From Sinorhizobium garamanticum (GTDB lineage: Bacteria > Pseudomonadota > Alphaproteobacteria > Rhizobiales > Rhizobiaceae): a DNA stretch of 64,000 nucleotides. The position numbers and the translations under genes were made by a program. The notes below the pieces were generated by a model. It searched no databases and was not told the DNA's origin. It saw only the letters and a list, made by a program, of their open reading frames with translations. Below are positions 43,653-53,000 of the stretch, one piece after another (the stretch's first letter is position 1; each line of letters starts with the position of its first letter). The stretch lies in the NCBI RefSeq assembly GCF_029892065.1, contig NZ_CP120374.1:682001-746000 (forward strand), read 5' to 3'.

Positions 43653-45029
43653 GTGGGGCACTGCCGAACGGGACGGCGTGTCGTGCCTCAGTCAACCACA
43701 ACGTGTCCCTATCCGTTAACCAAATGGGCGTGTGACGACTTGGCGTACTCTTTCTTCACCGAGGACCCGCAGCAGGGCGACGCCGCGTCGAACGCACATC
43801 GGATCGCGACGTTCGCGTTCCAGGTTAGCGAGTGGAAACGACCGATTCTGCGAAGCTACTTTCCCGAGCGACTTTTTCAGTTTGTGCCGCCCAGCGTCAG
43901 CGATCGGGATTTTGAACACGTATGGACGCCACGCATTTTGGCGACGAAGGCTTGCGAATTTCTTGTCTGGGGGGACGCGCCCGACCGTCTGATCAATGTC
44001 GCAAAGGCCCATGACATTCCCTTGTGGTTCGTCGAGGACGGTTTCATCCGTTCGACCCGCCCAAGCGCTAGCCGAACCGCGCCGTTCTCGCTGGCCTTGG
44101 ATCGGCGCGCGCCCTATTTCGATTGCCGGCAGGCCTCCGACCTCGAACTGATCCTAAAGACTTATGATTTCGACGGGGACGCGTCGCTGATGGCGCGCGC
44201 CAAGGCAGGCATCCAGTTTCTCCTGGACCGGGGCATCAGCAAATATAACGACGGATCGCGGCGGAGCGCCGAGCAGGTCTACGGCACGAAAACTCGCAAG
44301 CGTGTGCTCGTGGTAGGCCAGGTCGAGGATGATGCGTCGATTCGCTATGGCTGCCTCGCGCGTCTCAACAACAACGACCTCGTGCGCGTGGCCGCGCGCG
44401 AGCAGCCGGACGCGCAAATCCTTTACAAGCCGCACCCGGACGTCTTGAGCCGAGTACGCCCGGCGCAGTCCGACCCGGCCGAAGTCGCGCATCTCTGCCA
44501 GATCGTGACCGAAAAGCTGCCTCTGGCGGAGGCGCTGCGCACAGTCGACCATGTCTACACGATCACGTCGCTTGCCGGCTTCGAGGCGCTGTTGCGCGGA
44601 ATCAAGGTCACCACGCTCGGCTGCCCCTTCTATTCAGGCTGGGGGCTGACTGATGACCGACAGCCGAACGCACGCCGCAGGAGGGCCTTGAGCGTCGAGG
44701 CGCTTTTCGCCGGCGCCTATCTCATTTATCCTCGTTACTCCGATCCGGAAACGGGAAAGCAGACGTCATTCGAAACAACGGTTGCGGCGATCATGGCGGA
44801 ACTCGCAGAAGGGGAAATGGCGTCCTCGGGCCCGGAATGGCGCCCTTGGGGACCGTATGGCGTTCTCGGATGGCGCCACCTGTTGACCGCTGTCATTGCG
44901 CCCGTCATCCGCCGCGTCGGCAATGACCGCGATGTCGAAGATTTTAGGGCCGATCCCATCCGTTTCTTCCGGAGCCTGTCGGACCGAAGGCTCCGCATGG
45001 TCGGCCGCCTTCTTTATCCGCTCGGGTGA
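43653..45029 (+). CDS. KpsC-type capsular polysaccharide Kdo transferase
   Basis: Up to 458 residues, with one Capsule_synth (KpsC/KpsS) domain. It carries FVEDGFIRS, ELILKTYDFDGD, VLVVGQVEDDASIRYG, ILYKPHPDVLS, then VYTITSLAGFEALLRGIKVT and GCPFYSGWGLTDDR. By family knowledge such domains add the Kdo linker that joins capsule to its lipid anchor. The domain begins near residue 46; no ATG and no ribosome-binding site precede it in frame (GTG 43653 and 43683 and TTG 43740 are candidates), so the 5' end may be recombined. The stop overlaps the next frame, starting a coupled operon with kpsM-kpsT-kpsE. A close paralogue is at 55655. Confidence 0.88.
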   Translation: MGHCRTGRRVVPQSTTTCPYPLTKWACDDLAYSFFTEDPQQGDAASNAHRIATFAFQVSEWKRPILRSYFPERLFQFVPPSVSDRDFEHVWTPRILATKACEFLVWGDAPDRLINVAKAHDIPLWFVEDGFIRSTRPSASRTAPFSLALDRRAPYFDCRQASDLELILKTYDFDGDASLMARAKAGIQFLLDRGISKYNDGSRRSAEQVYGTKTRKRVLVVGQVEDDASIRYGCLARLNNNDLVRVAAREQPDAQILYKPHPDVLSRVRPAQSDPAEVAHLCQIVTEKLPLAEALRTVDHVYTITSLAGFEALLRGIKVTTLGCPFYSGWGLTDDRQPNARRRRALSVEALFAGAYLIYPRYSDPETGKQTSFETTVAAIMAELAEGEMASSGPEWRPWGPYGVLGWRHLLTAVIAPVIRRVGNDRDVEDFRADPIRFFRSLSDRRLRMVGRLLYPLG

Positions 45030-45274
45030 CTGACGTGAGCTATGTTTCCACCCACTTGCGTGTTGTCGGCGCCCCGCCTGATTCGATCCCCGCGCCCTAC
45101 CATGATCTCGTGCTGCTCAACCCTCTGATGCACATGGGCTTCCGCCAAGGCTTTTGTTTGCAGTACCGAGCAATCGGTCTCGATATGGAATACCTCTCTG
45201 GATTCGCATTTCTGACATTGTTTGCCGGAATGCTTGTGTTCACCCTTTCTAGAAAGACGCTGAGAAACGAATGA
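45026..45274 (+). pseudogene. kpsM (capsule export permease) with large internal in-frame deletion
   Basis: An 82-residue frame. The first part (STHLRVVGA) matches the start of the intact KpsM at 62209 (KTHLRVVSA). From PAPYHDLVLLNPLMHM onward it matches the last ~60 residues of that protein (YRAIGLDMEYL, then TLSRKTLRNE). About 175 residues with most membrane segments are missing, so it cannot form a permease. The frame and the overlaps with the KpsC-type gene (GTG within its stop) and with kpsT (ATGA) are retained. It therefore looks like a clean internal deletion within an otherwise healthy operon. Confidence 0.8.
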
Positions 45275-45930
45275 TCCGGTTCGAGCAGGCGACCAAATAT
45301 GCCCGCACGAAGGGCATCAAGAAGCCGATCATCGAGGACGCCTCGCTGACCCTCAACCGGGGCAGGAGTGTCGGCCTACTCGGCCGCAATGGCGCCGGAA
45401 AATCAACCCTGCTCCGGCTCATCGCCGGCGTCATCAAGCTTGACAAGGGTCGAATCATTCGCCGCGGCAAGATCTCCTGGCCGCTGGGCTTCGCAGGCAG
45501 CTTCCAGGGCGCGATGACTGGCGAGCAGAATGTGCGCTTCGTCGCGCGTATCTATGGCGTCGATACCGAGCAGCTCATCGACTATGTAGAGGATTTCGCC
45601 GAACTCGGCCCCTTCTTCAAGGCGCCGGTTGGCACCTATTCCTCCGGCATGAAGGCGCGACTCGCCTTCGGCTTGAGCATGGGCGTCAACTTCGATTATT
45701 ATCTCGTGGATGAGATCACCGCTGTTGGTGACTCAAATTTTAAGAAAAAGTGCCAGGCTGTTTTCCAGACGAAACTTCAGGATTCCGACCTGATTATGGT
45801 TTCGCACAGCACCGGCACGATCCGCGATTATTGCGATTGCGGCGTCGTGCTGGAAAAAGGCAAGCTTACCTATTATGAAGATGTCGAGGACGCGATCCGC
45901 GCACACGACCAAAATATGAAAGGGAATTAA
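45271..45930 (+). CDS. kpsT: Capsule polysaccharide ABC transporter ATP-binding protein KpsT
   Basis: A 219-residue ATPase of the KpsT/RkpT type. It has Walker A GLLGRNGAGKSTLLR, the SWPLGFAGSFQGAMTG loop typical of polysaccharide exporters, the signature YSSGMKARLAFG and Walker B YYLVDEITAVGD. It powers export of the finished capsule chain across the inner membrane through KpsM. Its adjacent kpsM is deleted, so it must pair with a permease elsewhere, such as the one at 62209. It overlaps the deleted kpsM by four bases and is followed directly by kpsE. Confidence 0.96.
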   Translation: MIRFEQATKYARTKGIKKPIIEDASLTLNRGRSVGLLGRNGAGKSTLLRLIAGVIKLDKGRIIRRGKISWPLGFAGSFQGAMTGEQNVRFVARIYGVDTEQLIDYVEDFAELGPFFKAPVGTYSSGMKARLAFGLSMGVNFDYYLVDEITAVGDSNFKKKCQAVFQTKLQDSDLIMVSHSTGTIRDYCDCGVVLEKGKLTYYEDVEDAIRAHDQNMKGN

Positions 45931-47265
45931 ATGGCGGTCAGCAAGGACGCGGCGGTGAACAGGCTAAAAACCGCGCACGCCGACGAGAATACCCCGACCG
46001 CCAAAGGCGATGCGAAAAGAAAGGGGATCGCCATTCTCGAGGGGTTGTTGGGGCGTGAGAGCGCGCCTGTCATTCCGTTTAGGGAGCGCCAAGATAAAAT
46101 CGCACCGGCCGGAGAGCCTGATAGGAAACCGGGCTGGCTGAAGAAGAGAGCACTACGCCACACGGTTATCGGGGCCTCTTTTCTTGGCCTCGTCGCCCTG
46201 CCTGCAACGCTCGCTTCACTCTACATGGCCTTCATCGCCGCCGACCAGTATCATAGCTCAACGTCCTTTGCCGTGCGCAGCATTGAGGGTGGTGTTTCGA
46301 GCGATATTCTCGGCATGTTCACACAAGCCTCGGGCGGCAGTACAGTCTCGGACAGCTACATTCTCATGGATTACATCCTGAGCGAACGCATGGTCGCTGC
46401 CGCCGATCGGAAGTTCAAGCTCGAGGATGTCTATGCCACCCGTGGGCTCGACTATTTCTATGGCATCGGCTCCGATCTGCCGATCGAAGATAAGCTGGCC
46501 TATTGGCGCAGCATGGTGAACGTCAACTTCGACCACGCTTCCAGCATCATGGAGGTGACCGTCAAGGCTTTCGATCCGCGCCAATCTCAGGAGATCGCTC
46601 AGTTCATTGTCGATCAGAGCGATAGTCTCGTGAACAGTCTCTCACTTTCGGCGCGCAACGACGTGCTGCGCGCCGCACAGGACGAGGTGTTGGCGGGAGA
46701 GGCGCGGCTTTCAAAGGCGCGCGTGGCGCTCCGTGAATATCGCGATAAATCACAAGAGATCAGCCCGGAAGAAGGGGCGAAGCTCGCAGTGCAGCTGATT
46801 GGCTCGCTGGAACAGCAATTGACGCAACTTAACGCCGATCTTGCCACCGCGAAAAGCCAGATGAGCGAGGACACGCCGCGAATTCGTGTGCTGAAAACGC
46901 GCATAGAAAGCCTTGAGCAGCAGCTCACCGTCGAACGCCAGAGACTGGGGACTGGCGAAAGGACATCTGCCACGGGGGACCACAACTCCCCGGACGTCGC
47001 CGGCCGCATCGCCCAGTTCGAAGAACTGGAGACCGAGCGCGAATTCGCCGAGCGTGCTTACACGGCCGCACTTGCATCTCTTGAGAAGGCACGAATCGAG
47101 GCAAACAACCGTCAGCGCTATCTCGCACTCTTCATCGAGCCGACGCTTTCAGAACTGGCGCAATATCCGAGCCGTCTGCTGAATGCGTTTCTGGTGACCC
47201 TTGGATTGCTCTTTGCTTGGGGGATCGGCGTGATGAGCTATTACAACATCAGAGATCGGGCATGA
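45931..47265 (+). CDS. kpsE: Capsule polysaccharide export inner-membrane protein KpsE/RkpR
   Basis: A 444-residue protein of the KpsE/CtrB/BexC (PCP-like) family. A ~70-residue cytoplasmic start precedes membrane segment 1 (residues ~74-98), and DQYHSSTSFAVRS follows. A periplasmic domain has two coiled-coil stretches (~225-265 and ~285-325), and a second membrane segment lies near the C-terminus (LLNAFLVTLGLLFAWGIGVM). It bridges the ABC exporter to an outer-membrane channel. ATG 45931 directly follows the kpsT stop. No KpsD-type outer-membrane partner is encoded in this window. Confidence 0.93.
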   Translation: MAVSKDAAVNRLKTAHADENTPTAKGDAKRKGIAILEGLLGRESAPVIPFRERQDKIAPAGEPDRKPGWLKKRALRHTVIGASFLGLVALPATLASLYMAFIAADQYHSSTSFAVRSIEGGVSSDILGMFTQASGGSTVSDSYILMDYILSERMVAAADRKFKLEDVYATRGLDYFYGIGSDLPIEDKLAYWRSMVNVNFDHASSIMEVTVKAFDPRQSQEIAQFIVDQSDSLVNSLSLSARNDVLRAAQDEVLAGEARLSKARVALREYRDKSQEISPEEGAKLAVQLIGSLEQQLTQLNADLATAKSQMSEDTPRIRVLKTRIESLEQQLTVERQRLGTGERTSATGDHNSPDVAGRIAQFEELETEREFAERAYTAALASLEKARIEANNRQRYLALFIEPTLSELAQYPSRLLNAFLVTLGLLFAWGIGVMSYYNIRDRA

Positions 47266-47585
47266 CGACCAGTCGGCGACTCTAGGCTTCGCCATTAGTT
47301 GTCGCCTTTGTCAGGACGCGCTGCAGACATGTCAACGCCGCGTCGGCGCTTAGCCCGAGCATTCTGTCTTGCAAACGCGTAGGAGTTGCGATGCCCTGCG
47401 CAGGCTATTCCACGGCCTCCTTCGGTGAAAGGGCGGCACATCTTGGACCTCGGAGAAGCTCAATTTCCGTGACTCTGCACCACTAGCTGTTGCCCAGGCT
47501 AATTCATTTGGATACTGATGCGCCCGACGCGTTCCCTCATGGGTATCATCGATTTAAGCAACGAAGTGATTGCGAGATAGCCGGC
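47266..47585. other. Gap without a recognisable gene
   Basis: Spacer between kpsE and wecB. Base composition shifts toward A+T at its right end. I see no motif or hairpin. Confidence 0.45.
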
Positions 47586-48710
47586 ATGAAAATTTTGACA
47601 GTCTTTGGAACTCGGCCTGAAGCCATCAAAATGGCTCCTTTGGTTAGAGTGCTGAGGGAACAGCACACAATAGACGCTCGGGTCTGCGTGACCGCTCAAC
47701 ACCGCCAGATGCTCGACCAAGTTTTGGAACTGTTCGAGATCGAGCCCAACTATGATCTGGATATCATGAAGCCTGGTCAAACCCTTTCGGGGATCACCAG
47801 CGAGATTCTGGTGCGTATTGAGCCAATTCTCAAGGGTTTTTCACCGGATATGGTACTGGTCCACGGGGACACATCGACGACACTAGCGACCACTTTGGCC
47901 TCTTACTACCACCAAATTCCAGTGGGCCATGTGGAAGCGGGGCTGCGGACAGGAAATATCTATTCCCCTTGGCCGGAGGAAGCTAATAGGAAATTGACGG
48001 GCGCGTTGACGAAACTGCACTTTGCTCCGACGGAAGAATCGCGTTTGAACCTATTACGAGAAGGAGTTTCCAACGACGAAATACACGTTACCGGCAATAC
48101 GGTCATCGACGCGCTACTTCAGGTTCGACGCAGGCTGGAGACCGACACGCGACTGGCATCCGATCTAGCAGAACGTTTCTCTTTCCTACGCGGCGACCGA
48201 CTTGTGCTGATCACCGGCCATCGCCGCGAGAATTTCGGAGGAGGCTTCGAGCGCATCTGTTCTGCCATACAGCAACTAAGCAAAGAATTTCCTTCTGACG
48301 ACTTTGTATACCCCGTGCACCTCAATCCAAATGTTCGTGAGCCAGTGGGGCGCATCCTCAACGGGCTTCCAAATGTTCACTTAATCGAACCTCTGGAATA
48401 TCTGCCATTTGTGTATCTGATGACGCGAGCGCACATCATTCTCACAGATTCCGGGGGTATTCAGGAGGAGGCGCCTTCCCTAGGCAAGCCGGTACTTGTC
48501 ATGCGCGAAACGACCGAGCGTCCGGAAGCAGTGAAGGCAGGGACGGTAAAGCTCGTAGGAACCGACGCGGCTCAAATCGCGGCCGGCGTGAGCCAATTGA
48601 TGAACGATAAATCGGCCTACGATCAGATGGCGTTTGCTCACAATCCTTATGGCGATGGGCAGGCCTGCATTCGCATACTTTCTGCGATTCAGGACGCGTT
48701 CTGCAAGTAA
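47586..48710 (+). CDS. wecB: UDP-N-acetylglucosamine 2-epimerase (non-hydrolysing)
   Basis: A 374-residue enzyme converting UDP-GlcNAc to UDP-ManNAc in the cytoplasm. Motifs: [19 protein letters not shown] at the start, [63 protein letters not shown] and [19 protein letters not shown]. Length is normal. I use ATG 47586 since the family begins [12 protein letters not shown]; the frame is open to 47490 without support. It lies 12 bp before wecC, with which it makes UDP-ManNAcA, a capsule precursor. Confidence 0.96.
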   Translation: MKILTVFGTRPEAIKMAPLVRVLREQHTIDARVCVTAQHRQMLDQVLELFEIEPNYDLDIMKPGQTLSGITSEILVRIEPILKGFSPDMVLVHGDTSTTLATTLASYYHQIPVGHVEAGLRTGNIYSPWPEEANRKLTGALTKLHFAPTEESRLNLLREGVSNDEIHVTGNTVIDALLQVRRRLETDTRLASDLAERFSFLRGDRLVLITGHRRENFGGGFERICSAIQQLSKEFPSDDFVYPVHLNPNVREPVGRILNGLPNVHLIEPLEYLPFVYLMTRAHIILTDSGGIQEEAPSLGKPVLVMRETTERPEAVKAGTVKLVGTDAAQIAAGVSQLMNDKSAYDQMAFAHNPYGDGQACIRILSAIQDAFCK

Positions 48711-48722
48711 AGAGGGAATATA

Positions 48723-50000
48723 ATGCCGCAGCACTTCATCAATAAAACTATATCCATTATTGGCCTCGGCTACATTGGGTTACCATCGGCCGCAGCATTT
48801 GCCGCACGAGGCGTTAAAGTCATTGGCGTTGACGTCAACCAAGAAACCGTCGACATAATTAACCAGGGGAAAATCCACATTGTCGAGCCGGAGTTGGATA
48901 TGGTGGTACATGCCGCCGTCACCGAAGGCTACCTACGGGCAACAACAATCCCAGAACCCGCAGAGGCTTTCCTTCTTGCCGTTCCTACACCGTTTCGGGA
49001 CGGTCACGAACCGGATCTAAGCTTCATCGAAGCCGCTTCTAAATCCATCGCCCCTGTCTTGAAAAAGGGGGATCTTGTAATTTTGGAGTCAACTTCTCCA
49101 GTTGGCGCAACTGAACAGATGGCGGCTTGGCTGGCCGCGGAGCGGCCCGATCTTAGTTTCCCGCAAGACATGGGTGAAGAGTCAGATATACGTATCGCCC
49201 ATTGTCCGGAAAGAGTCCTGCCCGGCCATGTCCTCCGCGAGCTTGTTGAAAATGACCGGGTAATTGGCGGCCTTACAGGAAAATGCTCCGAAGCCGCGGT
49301 AGCACTCTATAAAGTATTCGTCCAAGGCGAATGCATCGTGACCGACGCGCGCACAGCGGAAATGTGCAAGCTGACCGAAAACGCGTCGCGCGACGTGTCA
49401 ATAGCGTTTGCTAACGAGCTGTCTCTCATTTGCGACAAATTAGATATTGACGTCTGGGAACTAATCAAGCTTGCAAACAGGCACCCGCGCGTAAACATAC
49501 TGCAGCCGGGACCCGGCGTTGGCGGTCATTGCATCGCGGTGGATCCGTGGTTCATTGTCAATAAGACGCCCGAGGAATCTCGGCTGATCCGAACCGCCAG
49601 GTTAGTGAACGATAGCAAACCCCATTGGGTTGAGGCAAAGGTTGACACTGCAGTGGCCGCCGTCGTCGCCAAGACCGGACGTCACCCCAGTTCGGTCAAA
49701 ATCGCGTGCATGGGCCTGTCGTTCAAGCCAGATATCGACGATCTTCGTGAAAGTCCCGCACTCGAAATCGCGCTTCGCCTCGCGGATAAGTATCCTGAGC
49801 AGATATACGTGGTTGAACCCAATATCGACGCTCTACCGGCGGAACTTGCCAAGCGCGGGGCGCGGCTTTCGACCCAAACTGAAGCTCTCGAAATTGCGGA
49901 CGTTGTTGTAATGCTTGTTGACCATAAGGGATTCAAAGAACGAGTGCCAGTACTGCGGGATGGTGCGTTGCTAGTTGATACTCGCGGGATCTGGAGGTAA
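48723..50000 (+). CDS. wecC: UDP-N-acetyl-D-mannosamine dehydrogenase
   Basis: A 425-residue nucleotide-sugar dehydrogenase that oxidises UDP-ManNAc twice to UDP-ManNAcA with NAD. It shows the N-terminal Rossmann motif IIGLGYIGLPSAAAFAARG, VPTPF, ESTSPVGATE, KLTENASRDVSIAFANEL, the catalytic Cys in PGPGVGGHCIAVDPWF, and the C-terminal UDP-binding domain (GLSFKPDIDDLRESPALEI). AGAGGGAATATA precedes the ATG. It is coupled to wecB (12 bp) and followed by the giant glycosyltransferase gene after only 4 bp, so the sugar made here is probably a building block for that enzyme's product. Confidence 0.96.
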   Translation: MPQHFINKTISIIGLGYIGLPSAAAFAARGVKVIGVDVNQETVDIINQGKIHIVEPELDMVVHAAVTEGYLRATTIPEPAEAFLLAVPTPFRDGHEPDLSFIEAASKSIAPVLKKGDLVILESTSPVGATEQMAAWLAAERPDLSFPQDMGEESDIRIAHCPERVLPGHVLRELVENDRVIGGLTGKCSEAAVALYKVFVQGECIVTDARTAEMCKLTENASRDVSIAFANELSLICDKLDIDVWELIKLANRHPRVNILQPGPGVGGHCIAVDPWFIVNKTPEESRLIRTARLVNDSKPHWVEAKVDTAVAAVVAKTGRHPSSVKIACMGLSFKPDIDDLRESPALEIALRLADKYPEQIYVVEPNIDALPAELAKRGARLSTQTEALEIADVVVMLVDHKGFKERVPVLRDGALLVDTRGIWR

Positions 50001-50004
50001 CCGC

Positions 50005-53000
50005 ATGTCGATCAAGGATCTTACTCATGATCGGGTGTGGGAAGCATACTACGGAGAGCTTGGGCGCAATTTCATGCGCAGCACGCAAAAGAGAATCCAT
50101 TGGATCTGTAGTGTGGTCGAGGGAAAAAGGATCCTTGATATCGGTTGCAGCTCCGGAATTGTACCCATCCTTCTCGGGCGAGAAGGAAGAGTGGTACTGG
50201 GTATCGACAGCTCTAAAAAGGTGATCGAACAAGCTCAAGAACACCTCTCAAACGAATCAGAAACAACACGGGAGAGAGTCAAATTTATTGAAGCTGATTT
50301 TCTCACTGTCGATCCGAAGGAACATCAACCTTTCGATACGGTTGTGATTTCAGAGGTGCTTGAGCACTTAGTTCGGCCGCAAGATATGCTTGATGCCGCG
50401 ACAAAGTTCCTCAAGCCAAACGGTCACATTATTGTCACGGTACCGTTCGGGATAAATGACTTTATCGATCACAAGCGCACGTTCTATCTCACGGAAATAC
50501 ACGATCTTTTAACGCGCAACTTTAACGTTATTGCGTTGGAGTTTCTTGGTACTTGGATCGGACTGGTTGCAGTCAAACCGGAAAATAGGTCGCTTCAGAA
50601 TGGCCGAGATTCCGTTCCAAGCGAGGAGGTGAAGCAACTTGAACAGTCGTTCTTTCTTGTAGAGCGGGCTATTCGTGACGAATTGGCCGGCAAAAAAGAT
50701 GAAGTGTCGCGCTTAGAAGACAGAGTAAAGAAGACCACAGAGACGGTGAAAGTTGTCACCGCTGAAAAGCTCAAGCTTGAAGAGAGCATCAGGAAGACCA
50801 CGGAGACAATGAAAATTGTCTCCGCTGAAAAGCTGAAGCTTGAAGAGAACATCAAGAAGAAAGAAGGACGAGAACGAGAGCTTTTGTCCGAGCAGGAGAA
50901 GCTGGCGAACGAGCTTGCCCGACTTCGAGGCACCATTGCCGAAAATAAATCAGACAAGGAGAGAATCGGCAAGTTGGAGGCCGACCTGCGACGTTCTCAG
51001 CAATTGTTGACCCGTTCAGAACAACAAAGATTGGCTGCAGAGACCCGTGCAACCAACTCCAAAAACACGCTGTCGTACCAACTTGGCGCAGCCCTAATAC
51101 GCGCAACAAACTCGTGGTCGGGTTTGGTACAGTTTCCGAAGGAGGCTGTACGTATTCACAAAGAGGGAAAACGTCGTCGTGCGGCCAAGTTGAAAGAAGT
51201 GGAGACAGGGGCAAAAAAAAAAGAGCGGGTTCTAGTTAGCGCGCTAGCGACGCCTCCCTGTAAGCTAAATGTCGACAACAAGCGCAGGTTGCGGGTTGCC
51301 GGCATTATGGATGAATTTACAGTCCATTCCTACGAGCCGGAATGCACGCTGCTGCAGCTTGATCCGCAAAACTGGCGGCAACAGCTTACAGAATTTGATG
51401 CCGATTTGCTGTTCATCGAGTCCGCCTGGAAGGGCCTGGATGGTCTTTGGCAGGGGAAGATCAGTAACGCCGACCCTGAGGTGCTGGAACTTATTGACTG
51501 GTGCAGACAAAGAAAAATACCGTCCCTCTTCTGGAACAAGGAAGATCCAGTTCACTTCAGTACCTTTGTATTTATCGCAAAATGCGTTGACTATGTCTTC
51601 ACAACGGACATTGACTGCATTCCAAAATACAAAGAGGCTGTTGGTCATGAACGAGTGTATTTGCTTCCGTTCGCGGCACAGCCTTTGATTCACAACCCAA
51701 TAGAGTTATACGATCGCAAAGACGCTTTTAATTTCGCTGGCTCCTATTATTTAAGATATCCCGAGCGGCAACGCGATTTCGCAGCCCTGATTGATGCTGT
51801 CGGGTCGCTGCGCCCTGTCGAAATCTATGACAGAAACTTCGACAATCCCCATCCACATTATGCATTCCCTGAGCAATACGCCCCAATGATATTGGGAAAG
51901 TTGCCCTTTGCCGAGATTGATAAGGCCTATAAGGGCTATCGATACGGCATCAATATGAACACTATAAAGCAGTCGCAAACCATGTTTGCCCGACGTGTTT
52001 TTGAGCTGCTCGCATCAAATACTGTTGTTGCGTCCAATTTTTCTCGCGGCGTAAGACTACTGTTCGGCGATCTGGTAGTTTCGTCGGATGATGCCGCCGA
52101 ACTCCATCGACGCCTCGAATCGATCTGCGAAGATGAAGTTGGGTACCGCAAGTTCCGCTTGCTCGGCCTGCGCAAGGTCATGACCGAGCACACATATGCC
52201 GACCGGTTGTTCTATATAAGGTCAAAGCTAAGCGGAGACACGCAATCGTCGGCGCGACCACTGATTGTCCTGTTCTCAGTTGCTGAGACGCCGGAAGAAT
52301 ATGCATCGTTGGTGCAGAGCTTCAATCGTCAGCGATACCCCAATAAGCGCTTGGTCCTATTGAAGCGCTATTCTGGCGGTGTGCCGGACCACGTAGACGG
52401 CGTTGTCGAATGCACGAACGAGGCAGCCTGCATTGAATATATTCAAGCCACAAACAGCGATGATCTTGTCGGCTTCCTCCATCCTGAAGATTATTATGGC
52501 ACTGAATACCTCACAGATCTGCAATTAGCTCAAAGATATTCTTCCGCGAAGGCATTTGGGAAAGTGAGCCGCTATCAAGCGAAAAATGGCGGCCTGACCC
52601 TTCACGAAGACGAACGCCAATATCGTAAGACAGACAGATTGTTTGTTCGATCTGCGCTGGTTCGAGCGTCCGCCATCACTGAAGACTGGATTGGTTCAGC
52701 GGTTGCTGATCCCGGCGGCGCGATGGTTCAGCTTCAGGAAATGCTAGCGACTGATGAATTCCATTACATTGAAGGTGGCGCTCGCTTACCTGAATCCATC
52801 AGGTCGGACGTTGAAGACCTGACGATTGCCGACAAGGGCGCCTCATTAGCGGATCAAATAATGCCAATCGCGGAGAATCCGTCGGTGGCCGGCAGTTCAA
52901 CTTCACCAAAATCTAACGAGCTGCCGCAGCTAAGCGCTGTGCAACTGCATGGCATGCTTAAGGCTACAAGTGGAGTAGACTTGCGACTGGAAGGCGGCCA

